From an uncultured Oscillospiraceae bacterium (GTDB taxonomy: Bacteria > Bacillota > Clostridia > Oscillospirales > Oscillospiraceae), in the NCBI GenBank assembly GCA_910579965.1, contig CAJTWF010000045.1, positions 1 through 16,664 on the forward strand: 16,664 nucleotides of DNA, given 5' to 3'. The first letter of the stretch is position 1, and each line of letters starts with the position of its first letter. The position numbers were made by a program, and so were the translations under genes. The notes below the pieces were generated by a model, which saw nothing but the letters and a program-made list of their open reading frames with translations, ran no database searches and was not told the origin of the DNA. Positions 6,864 through 12,194 of this stretch are shown here, piece by piece.

Positions 6864-6918
6864 AACCAATATAAAAACAGTTCCCTTTTTACTTTCATGA
6901 AAGAAGGAGCCATTTTAT

Positions 6919-7764
6919 ATGGAATGTCAGACCATCCAGAGCAACCAAATCGCAGCCTTTCAGGAGCATTTGCGCTTAGAAGAGCGTGTATCCGGGACCA
7001 TCGACAAATACCTGCGTGATATCAGAAGCTTCGCCGCATGGCTGGGGAAACGCCCGCTGGACAAAGACGCCTGCACCGGATGGAAGGAGCAGCTTCAATC
7101 GGAGGGCCTCTGCCCGGAGACCGTCAACTCCAAGCTGTCGGCTTTAAATAAGTTCCTCAAATTCTCCCGCCGGGAGGATTGCTGCGTGAAATATCTGCGT
7201 ATCCAGCGCCGCCTGTTCCGCCGCACGGAACAGGAGCTGAGCAAAGCTGAATATGCCCGGCTGCTGGAGACCGCCCGCTCTATGGGCAAGGAGCGGATCG
7301 CTCTGTTGATGGAAACGATCTGCGCTACCGGCATACGGGTGTCAGAGGTGAAGTATATCACGGCGGAGGCCGCAGAGAGAGGACGGACGGAGGTCAGCCT
7401 GAAGGGAAAAGTCCGTACCATCTTAATCCCCGGCAAGCTGTGCCGGAAGCTGCAAAAGTATGCCAAAAAACAAAAAATCGTCTCCGGCGAGATCTTTCTC
7501 ACCAGAAACGGAAAGGGGCTGTCACGCAGGCAAATCTGGGCGGAAATGAAAAGTATTTGCGGCAGGGCCGGAGTCGCCGCGTCCAAGGTGTTCCCTCATA
7601 ACCTGCGGCACCTGTTCGCCCGGACATTCTACAAAGCGTGCCGGGACGTGGTAAAGCTGGCGGACGTACTGGGACACAGCTCCATTGAGACCACCCGCAT
7701 CTACCTGATCTCCACCGGAGCGGAACACGCCCGGCAGATGGGGCGGCTTGGGCTGATTACCTGA
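6919..7764 (+). CDS. Tyrosine recombinase, probable invertase of the adjacent switch
   Basis: A 281-residue tyrosine-type recombinase. An N-terminal SAM-like core-binding domain (about residues 8-90) precedes the catalytic domain (about 105-281). The catalytic set is complete: R140 (ATGIRVSEV), K164 (LKGKVR), H227 and R230 (HNLRHLF), H253 (LGHSS) and the nucleophile Y262 (TTRIYLI). The start at 6919 has GAAGGAG 9 bp upstream. The family includes XerC/D and the Fim, Mpi and other invertases of phase-variable promoters. No phage or conjugation genes are nearby. The stop codon lies 8 bp before the perfect 23-bp inverted repeat at 7773, so the adjacent element is its most likely substrate. Enzyme class is certain from the residues, and the role as invertase is inferred from position. 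Confidence 0.92.
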   Translation: MECQTIQSNQIAAFQEHLRLEERVSGTIDKYLRDIRSFAAWLGKRPLDKDACTGWKEQLQSEGLCPETVNSKLSALNKFLKFSRREDCCVKYLRIQRRLFRRTEQELSKAEYARLLETARSMGKERIALLMETICATGIRVSEVKYITAEAAERGRTEVSLKGKVRTILIPGKLCRKLQKYAKKQKIVSGEIFLTRNGKGLSRRQIWAEMKSICGRAGVAASKVFPHNLRHLFARTFYKACRDVVKLADVLGHSSIETTRIYLISTGAEHARQMGRLGLIT

Positions 7765-7772
7765 CACGATCG

Positions 7773-7795
7773 TATCACAAAATCCGCAAATCGTC
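7773..7795 (+). repeat. Left inverted-repeat arm of the switch
   Basis: The arm runs TATCACAAAATCCGC then AAATCGTC. All 23 bases are the reverse complement of 8039-8061. It starts 8 bp after the recombinase stop codon. Identity ends sharply on both sides, as expected for a recombination site. Confidence 0.95.
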
Positions 7796-7851
7796 GTGCT
7801 GAGAGCGATCGGGAACCGATTTTGTACTCCCTTTTTCCGCCCGGCCAGCCT

Positions 7852-7880
7852 ATCATAGCACAGGCCGCGATGAATGGCAA
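7852..7880 (-). promoter_or_regulatory. Invertible sigma-A promoter, now facing left
   Basis: On the minus strand TTGCCA (7880-7875, 5/6) is followed by exactly 17 bp and TATGAT (7857-7852, 5/6). The TG of an extended -10 is present (TGCTATGAT). The predicted TSS is near 7845. In this orientation transcription would leave through the left arm and run antisense across the recombinase gene. After inversion it would enter the exported-protein genes. A short palindrome ATCGG-GAA-CCGAT (7808-7820) lies in the predicted leader and could be an operator or small hairpin. Confidence 0.8.
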
Positions 7881-8038
7881 GCCCTTCCAACAATTTTTTA
7901 CATAGCGAACCAGGCCGGGCAATGAAAAATTTTTGTCCAGCTTGATTTCTGCGCCCTTCTGCCGGCTTCAAAAGAGCAGTGCAGGGCGCTTTCTGTCTTC
8001 ATGAACCATCTGTCCAAAGACTCGCCTGCACTCTCTGA

Positions 8039-8061
8039 GACGATTTGCGGATTTTGTGATA
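8039..8061 (-). repeat. Right inverted-repeat arm of the switch
   Basis: Read on the plus strand, the arm contains GATTTGCGGATTTTGTGAT. It is the exact 23-base reverse complement of 7773-7795. It ends 93 bp before ATG 8155. Confidence 0.95.
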
Positions 8062-8070
8062 TCTGAAAAA

Positions 8071-8115
8071 CCGGACGGCTTATGTATCGGAAGCTTTCCC
8101 GTCCGCTGCGTCCGG
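8071..8115 (+). promoter_or_regulatory. Leader hairpin before the exported-protein genes
   Basis: CGGACGG (8072-8078) pairs with CCGTCCG (8099-8105), and CCGGA (8071-8075) can instead pair with TCCGG (8111-8115). These give two mutually exclusive folds in the part of the leader that stays fixed during inversion. There is no following T-run, so it is not an intrinsic terminator. RNA stability or translational control is possible. Confidence 0.4.
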
Positions 8116-8154
8116 CAAATCATCAGTCATTATAGGAGAAAAGAGGTTTTTAGC

Positions 8155-8685
8155 ATGAGCGCAAATGTCCCGCCAAAGCAGAAAAAGAAACATCTCATCG
8201 CTGCCCTTGTGTGCCTTCTGCTGGCCGTTGGCGGCGGAATCTTCTGGATGACCAGCAGGAACAGCCCCGCAGACAGCAATTCGCTGGAGTTGGACAACAA
8301 CGCCACTATGGGCGTCCTGCCCGGCATCGACATGGCAGAGCGGCAGGCCCAGCTCCAGGAGCAGCTGGACGAGAGTATGATCGCCTTCTCCATCAACGGC
8401 AGCCCGGTCTTCGCCAACGGCGGGGCTGAGGGGAACCTGATGCTGGAAAACCCGGCTAACAACGCCAAGCTGCTGGTAGTAGAGATTTACATGGACGAGA
8501 CCCAGGAGCTCATCTACCAGTCCAAAGCCCTCCCCGTGGGCTCCTATATTGAAAACGCCCGGCTGGACAAGGTTCTGGAGGCGGGAGAGTATCAAGCAAC
8601 CGCCTACTTCAAAGCCTACCGGGAGGAGGATCAAACCTTCATCGGACAGGCGGGCGCCGCGATCAAAATCACGGTGCTCAGCTGA
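8155..8685 (+). CDS. Membrane-anchored extracytoplasmic protein, phase-variable cargo gene 1
   Basis: This 176-residue protein starts with a lysine-rich segment (PPKQKKKH) and one hydrophobic helix (about residues 14-34, LIAALVCLLLAVGGGIFWM). It is a type II membrane protein or has an uncleaved signal. The outer part ends in a beta-rich domain (LMLENPANNAKLLVVEIYMDET through GEYQATAYFKAYREEDQTFIGQAGAAIKITVL) resembling small Ig-like or pilus-type folds. I chose ATG 8155 because AGGAG and AAAGAGG lie just upstream. A GTG at 8056 in the same frame has no ribosome site and begins inside the right repeat arm. It is 51 bp from the next gene, so the two are probably one operon under the switch. No named family was recognised, and function is unknown. 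Confidence 0.8.
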   Translation: MSANVPPKQKKKHLIAALVCLLLAVGGGIFWMTSRNSPADSNSLELDNNATMGVLPGIDMAERQAQLQEQLDESMIAFSINGSPVFANGGAEGNLMLENPANNAKLLVVEIYMDETQELIYQSKALPVGSYIENARLDKVLEAGEYQATAYFKAYREEDQTFIGQAGAAIKITVLS

Positions 8686-8736
8686 CTGCGGCCACACTTT
8701 GCGGATACAGGGGGTAAAAAAAGGAGCTGTATCTGA

Positions 8737-9309
8737 ATGAAACGCAGGCTTTTTGCTGTTTTAGCCGCTCTCACGGCCTTCAGTATTTTCATCACCACCG
8801 CTTACGCATCCAACAACTATCAGTCCGGCGACGTGCCGATCGGTTCCTCCAACGAGGTGCTGATGGTGGGCACCGTAGTACCCAGCGTCATGTCGGTCAC
8901 CATGCCCACCTACGTTCCCTTCCACGTCAGCCGCACCATTGAGGGGGACAACAAGGTGATTTCCCCCCGCATCACCGTAACCAACAACTCCAATGTCCCC
9001 GTCAGCCTGGACGTGGCCTACACCACGGTGGACTTGAGCAAGCTTCAGGGCGCGGCATGGGGAATCGGTCCCGACGTGGCTCCCAATGAGATTGCCATCG
9101 GTCTCCAGCTGGAGACACTCGCCAACCAGATGCCCACAACCCTGAGCCAGACCACATGGCTCCAGGCAAACGTTCAGCAGAACGCCAGCATCATGTCGCT
9201 GAACGCCTATGGCAACAGCACCATGTACGTAGTGGGGACGCTGGGCGCCGCGGTCCCGGAAAACAATTCCTTCTCCGTTATCCCCACCTTTGTGGTGCGT
9301 CAGGCATAA
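8737..9309 (+). CDS. Secreted beta-rich surface protein, phase-variable cargo gene 2
   Basis: A 190-residue protein with a clear signal peptide (MKRRLFAVLAALTAFSIFITTAYA, cleavage after about residue 24). The mature part is low in charge and rich in Val, Thr, Ser and Asn, and lacks cysteine. It contains VMSVTMPTYVPFHVS and ISPRITVTNNSNVPVSLDV, a pattern seen in small secreted beta-sandwich proteins of Clostridia, some annotated as WxL-like or pilin-like. There is no LPxTG motif, WxL motif or membrane tail. Attachment may depend on the neighbour encoded just upstream. AAAGGAG lies about 10 bp before ATG 8737, and a terminator follows at 9372. A surface role (adhesion, filament or coat) is an inference from export and switch control. 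Confidence 0.8.
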   Translation: MKRRLFAVLAALTAFSIFITTAYASNNYQSGDVPIGSSNEVLMVGTVVPSVMSVTMPTYVPFHVSRTIEGDNKVISPRITVTNNSNVPVSLDVAYTTVDLSKLQGAAWGIGPDVAPNEIAIGLQLETLANQMPTTLSQTTWLQANVQQNASIMSLNAYGNSTMYVVGTLGAAVPENNSFSVIPTFVVRQA

Positions 9310-9371
9310 ATTCTTCCCCCGCGAGAGAATAAACAAATAAAAATACCCCTGTATCTGCAAATGCAGGTAAA

Positions 9372-9403
9372 CGGCCGGGAGCCATTGCTCCCGGCCGCTT
9401 TTG
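9372..9403. terminator. Intrinsic terminator between convergent genes
   Basis: CGGCCGGGAGC (9372-9382), loop CATT and GCTCCCGGCCG (9387-9397) form a perfect 11-bp stem, followed by CTTTTG. It ends the exported-protein operon, and its reverse strand lies just after the stop of the leftward EpsG-family gene, so it may serve both. Confidence 0.9.
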
Positions 9404-9408
9404 TGCAC

Positions 9409-10461
9409 TCAGGGGGTCATGGCCCGCTCCCAGATCCCGTGATAAGGATATACGCCGTGGAAGCCCTGGCTGGCGGCAAAGAGAAAATAGGCCAGGGCTC
9501 CTCCAATCAGCAGACCGGTCCTCACCCCGGATGTGATCCGCTTACAGGGCGCTTGGACAGCTGCGGGCAGGGCCAGCAGGGAAAACATGGAGACGTAAAT
9601 AGACAGCCGCTCCAGAATGAAATGACGGGTAATAAACATCTGAAGCAGCAGGGCGTAAAACACGCTGTTCGCTAAAATCGGGGACAGCCGCTCCCTGACC
9701 GTCTGGCAAAGCAGCGGGAGGGAGATCAGAAAGCATCCCAGCGGCATCAGAACGTAGAGAAAGCTGTTGCCCTGCCAATACTTTTCCGTGAGATAGTGCT
9801 GATATTTCGGCACGATTAAAAGGGCAGCGTCAATCAGCGGATCCATCAGGAAATATGCGGCTCCAGCCGCCAGCGCGGCCAGCCCATAGCGGCGCTTTGA
9901 CGGCGGCAATGTGAGCAGAAAGCAGAGCGGCAGCATGATGAGCGCCGTCCGGTGGAAGCAGGCGGCCAGCAGCACAATTCCGCAGGCGGGGAAAAAGCGC
10001 CGGGATTTTAGAAAGGGATAAATCCACAGAACGATGGCGGCGGCCAGGGCCTGGCGCAGGAAATTCATGCTCAGGGCAAAGTATTGCAGGGAGATGAACA
10101 GGAAAACGCTCAGCCAGGGAGAGGGAGAGCAGAGTCCGATCCAGACAAAAACCAGAATCGTCAGCAGGAGGTGGAATACGAGCAGAAACACCCGGTAGTC
10201 ACTGCTGAAAAAAGAGACCGCCCAGTTGAGGAGCAGATAGCCCGGCTCAGACCAGCCCGCTCCGTTCAGGCCGAGAGCGGCGACGGACTGAAACGCGGAC
10301 TCATAAAAGCGGTAGTCGAAACCGGTCACATATCGCATGGATGCTGTGAGCCAGCAGGCCAGTCCCATCACCGACAGATAGCCCCGCCGGTATTCCGGCC
10401 GCCGGGCAAGGAACGGACCTCCGGCAAGACTGGCGCCAAGCAGCAGATAATATGGAAACAT
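9409..10461 (-). CDS. EpsG-family polytopic membrane protein (exopolysaccharide polymerase-like)
   Basis: A 350-residue protein made mostly of hydrophobic helices (about 9-10 predicted by eye). The N-terminal part carries the EpsG-type signature: an arginine-containing MRYVTGFDYRFYESAF, then SEPGYLLLNWAVSF, and later FLRQALAAAIVLW. EpsG/Wzy-like proteins join sugar repeat units outside the membrane during exopolysaccharide synthesis. Here it stands alone: no glycosyltransferase, flippase or chain-length gene is adjacent. It converges with the phase-variable operon across a shared terminator. AGAGG lies about 9 bp before ATG 10461, and a promoter with a perfect TATAAT lies about 100 bp upstream. 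The family call is good; substrate and true role are unknown. Confidence 0.82.
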   Translation of the reverse strand: MFPYYLLLGASLAGGPFLARRPEYRRGYLSVMGLACWLTASMRYVTGFDYRFYESAFQSVAALGLNGAGWSEPGYLLLNWAVSFFSSDYRVFLLVFHLLLTILVFVWIGLCSPSPWLSVFLFISLQYFALSMNFLRQALAAAIVLWIYPFLKSRRFFPACGIVLLAACFHRTALIMLPLCFLLTLPPSKRRYGLAALAAGAAYFLMDPLIDAALLIVPKYQHYLTEKYWQGNSFLYVLMPLGCFLISLPLLCQTVRERLSPILANSVFYALLLQMFITRHFILERLSIYVSMFSLLALPAAVQAPCKRITSGVRTGLLIGGALAYFLFAASQGFHGVYPYHGIWERAMTP

Positions 10462-10502
10462 CGTACATTACCTCTTTGCAGCCGGGATATTCTCCCGATC
10501 TT

Positions 10503-10709
10503 CTATCCGACAGGCCCAATGATCGCTTTTTCAGCATCTTTCCAGCCTGTGCTCATATTTATTATAGCATACGCAAGACTTGTTTTCACTATCTTTTTCG
10601 CAGAATGGCGCGCAGTATGTCGGGCGTTTTTCCAGGCTGCTTCATCTGAATAGGGTTTCCGTTCAAAATTATCCAGTGCAAATTTCCGCAGCTTGTGTTC
10701 CTTTTCCAC
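10503..10709 (-). CDS. Possible small protein upstream of the EpsG-family gene
   Basis: A 68-residue GTG-started frame with a charged N-terminal half (EKEHKLRKFALDNFERK, then WKNARHTARHSAKK) and plausible codon use. It lies 41 bp before the EpsG-family gene on the same strand. A G-rich run (AGGGGGG) about 8 nt upstream could act as ribosome site but falls in the foot of the hairpin at 10719-10754. No family was recognised. The EpsG-family promoter lies inside this frame, which counts against it. It may be chance or a remnant. Confidence 0.22.
   Translation of the reverse strand: MEKEHKLRKFALDNFERKPYSDEAAWKNARHTARHSAKKIVKTSLAYAIINMSTGWKDAEKAIIGPVG
10561..10589 (-). promoter_or_regulatory. Promoter of the EpsG-family gene
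   Basis: On the minus strand a perfect TATAAT (10566-10561) with extended TG (TGCTATAAT) lies 17 bp after GTGAAA (10589-10584, 4/6). The predicted start is near 10554, giving a leader of about 90 nt before ATG 10461. Confidence 0.7.
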
Positions 10710-10718
10710 CTTAACATC

Positions 10719-10754
10719 CCCCCTGATGCAGGTCTGCTGTCCTGCATCAGGGGG
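10719..10754. repeat. 14-bp perfect hairpin
   Basis: CCCCCTGATGCAGG (10719-10732) and CCTGCATCAGGGGG (10741-10754) pair perfectly around an 8-nt loop. No T-run follows on either strand, so it is not a standard terminator. Confidence 0.75.
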
Positions 10755-10820
10755 CTTCCTATCGCCTGTCCGGCTTCACTGGTTTGGTTCACCGGCAAGA
10801 GCGGGCCAGTCTTTGTACAT

Positions 10821-10857
10821 CATATTACTTCCGAGCCGAAAGGCCGGAAGTAATATG
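10821..10857. repeat. 16-bp hairpin with bulged A and GAAA tetraloop
   Basis: CATATTACTTCCG (10821-10833) pairs with CGGAAGTAATATG (10845-10857). The inner GCC-GAAA-GGC (10835-10844) extends the helix past one bulged A at 10834. The GNRA tetraloop on the plus strand suggests selection for an RNA fold rather than a DNA operator. Confidence 0.75.
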
Positions 10858-10863
10858 TGCCAT

Positions 10864-10901
10864 GTTTTGCGGTTGCCGCCGTTTATGGCGGCGAGCAAAA
10901 C
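10864..10901. repeat. Two-tier hairpin
   Basis: GTTTTGC (10864-10870) pairs with GCAAAAC (10895-10901). Inside, GCCGCC (10875-10880) pairs with GGCGGC (10887-10892). It begins 6 bp after the GNRA hairpin. An AT-rich stretch (TTAAATAATATTTC) follows on the plus strand. Confidence 0.6.
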
Positions 10902-11067
10902 GGCTTAAATAATATTTCTCCTGCCGGTCAATCGTCCCCGGCCTCCCCGGCTCTGTGGCGGCAGCTGCAACGCTTGACCACGCCCAGTATGAACTGCAGG
11001 CCCCTGCTTCCGCCGGAGGCGGCCCGGGCGGAGATCCGGCCCTTTGCTGGGATTTGTCATGATTCTC

Positions 11068-11096
11068 TTGTGTTTCCCCGCCGGTTGGTATAGAAT
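11068..11096 (+). promoter_or_regulatory. Promoter of the dehydrogenase-Trk gene group
   Basis: TTGTGT (11068-11073), 17 bp and TAGAAT (11091-11096) form a good sigma-A promoter, with predicted start near 11103. The leader holds a 7-bp hairpin (CCGGCGG 11113-11119, CCGCCGG 11124-11130) directly before the ribosome site AAAGGAGG (11132-11139), which could affect translation. Confidence 0.7.
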
Positions 11097-11146
11097 GGGG
11101 GAGCATATACGTCCGGCGGGCAGCCGCCGGCAAAGGAGGACGCAAT

Positions 11147-12112
11147 ATGAAACTGGTGATATTGGATGGATACTGCCTCAACCCCGGGGATCTGAGCTGG
11201 GCGGGGCTGGAGGCGCTGGGGGAGCTGACGGTGTATGACCGCACGCCCCTGGACAATGAGGAGGAAATCGCCGCCCGCATCGGCGGCTGCGAGATCGTTC
11301 TGACCAACAAGACCCCCATCTCCCGCTCCGTGCTGGACCGGTGCCCCCAGGTGCGCTATATCGGCCTGCTGGCCACGGGGTACAACGTGGTGGACGTGGA
11401 CGCGGCCCGGGAGCGAAACATCCCCGTGTGCAATGTGCCCGGCTACGGCACAAGCTCCGTGGCCCAGTTCGCCATTGCCCTGCTGCTGGAGATCTGCTGC
11501 CGGGCGGGGCACCACGATCAGGCGGTCCACCAGGGCCGCTGGGCCGCCTGCCCGGACTACTGCTTCTGGGACTACCCCCTGGTGGAGCTGGCGGGCAAGA
11601 CCATGGGCATTGTGGGCTTCGGCAGCATCGGGCAGGCCGTGGGGCGCATCGCCGGAGCCCTGGGCATGGAGGTGATCGCCACCGGTCCCCGGCCCTGGGC
11701 CGCCGGGTCCCGTCCGGCCCCCTGGGTCCCCCTGGAGGAGCTGCTGGGCCGCAGCGACGTGGTCAGCCTCCACTGTCCCCTGTTCCCGGAGACCCGGGGC
11801 CTCATCAACCGGGAGACCATCGCCTTGATGAAGGACGGGGCTATTCTCCTCAACAACAGCCGGGGTCCCCTGATCGTGGAGCGGGACGTGGCCTGCGCCC
11901 TCAACAGCGGCAAGCTCTTCGCCGCCGGCGTGGACGTGGCGGACGCGGAGCCCATCCCCGCGGACAGCCCTCTCCTCACGGCGAAAAACTGCATCATCAC
12001 CCCCCACATCAGCTGGGCCCCCCTGGAGGCCCGGCGGCGGCTGCTGGACACGGCGGTGGAGAACCTGCGCGCCTTCCTGGCGGGCAGCCCCCAGAACGCC
12101 GTCAACCGGTGA
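11147..12112 (+). CDS. D-2-hydroxyacid dehydrogenase (glycerate dehydrogenase/hydroxypyruvate reductase-like)
   Basis: A 321-residue cytoplasmic NAD(P)-dependent enzyme that interconverts a 2-keto acid and its D-2-hydroxy acid. The Rossmann loop is GFGSIG (157-162). Catalytic residues are R239 (NNSRGPL), E268 (VADAEPI) and H287 (TPHISW). The strand-loop after the Rossmann motif reads ATGPRPW rather than ending in the usual acidic residue, which may favour NADP; that is an inference. The best family fit is D-glycerate dehydrogenase (hydroxypyruvate reductase), but glyoxylate or other keto acids are possible. AAAGGAGG precedes ATG 11147. It heads a rightward group with yihY-, trkA-, trkH- and nrdG-type genes. 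A weak hairpin followed at some distance by TTTTT (12143-12171) lies after it, so read-through may be partial. Confidence 0.9.
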   Translation: MKLVILDGYCLNPGDLSWAGLEALGELTVYDRTPLDNEEEIAARIGGCEIVLTNKTPISRSVLDRCPQVRYIGLLATGYNVVDVDAARERNIPVCNVPGYGTSSVAQFAIALLLEICCRAGHHDQAVHQGRWAACPDYCFWDYPLVELAGKTMGIVGFGSIGQAVGRIAGALGMEVIATGPRPWAAGSRPAPWVPLEELLGRSDVVSLHCPLFPETRGLINRETIALMKDGAILLNNSRGPLIVERDVACALNSGKLFAAGVDVADAEPIPADSPLLTAKNCIITPHISWAPLEARRRLLDTAVENLRAFLAGSPQNAVNR

Positions 12113-12142
12113 GACCTTGGGCACCGACGTGTCAAAGCTCTC

Positions 12143-12171
12143 CCGCTCGACAGAGCGGCACAGACATTTTT
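12143..12171 (+). terminator. Weak hairpin with distant T-run after the dehydrogenase gene
   Basis: CCGCTC (12143-12148), loop GACA and GAGCGG (12153-12158) form a 6-bp stem, and TTTTT comes 8 nt later (12167-12171). The gap between stem and T-run makes efficient termination doubtful. It may only reduce read-through into the next gene. Confidence 0.35.
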
Positions 12172-12194
12172 CACCGTGAAAGGAGGAAGGCCTG

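Larger units (their letters stand above)
7773..8061. mobile_element. Invertible promoter element (inverton), OFF orientation
   Basis: A 289-bp element consists of two perfect 23-bp inverted arms around 243 bp of non-coding DNA. It lies between a tyrosine recombinase and two exported-protein genes. Within it, a strong promoter faces left (7852-7880), away from the exported-protein genes, and no convincing rightward promoter was found. Inversion moves position x to 15834 minus x. The -35 box would then fall at 7954-7959 and the -10 at 7977-7982, both facing right, with a leader of about 165 nt to ATG 8155. This layout matches known recombinase-controlled phase-variable promoters. Inversion itself is not shown by one sequence. 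Confidence 0.85.
10590..11067. other. Intergenic region with hairpin cluster, no clear gene
   Basis: Apart from the doubtful 68-residue frame, I see no supported gene here. The region holds three consecutive stem-loops (10719-10754, 10821-10857, 10864-10901), then about 150 bp without recognisable structure before the dehydrogenase promoter. The left half is clearly richer in A/T than the housekeeping genes on either side. Confidence 0.6.

Noticed and set aside
7776..7922. After inversion, a leftward frame starting at 7922 would join in frame to cargo gene 1, suggesting a switchable fusion protein
   Set aside because: The only strong promoter lies inside that frame, so its start would not be transcribed from it. 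No start codon with a ribosome site lies between the predicted TSS and ATG 8155. The open frame is probably chance.
7901..7945. Possible rightward promoter inside the switch (TTTACA or TTGTCC-like -35 boxes)
   Set aside because: No acceptable -10 box lies 16-18 bp downstream of either.
8056..8154. Longer N-terminus for cargo gene 1 from GTG 8056
   Set aside because: The GTG lies inside the right repeat arm and has no ribosome site, whereas ATG 8155 has a good one followed directly by a basic segment and membrane helix.
8698..8707. TTTGCGGATA between the two cargo genes, matching part of the switch arms
   Set aside because: Only 9 bases (TTTGCGGAT) match the arm, which is too little for a recombination site without further support.
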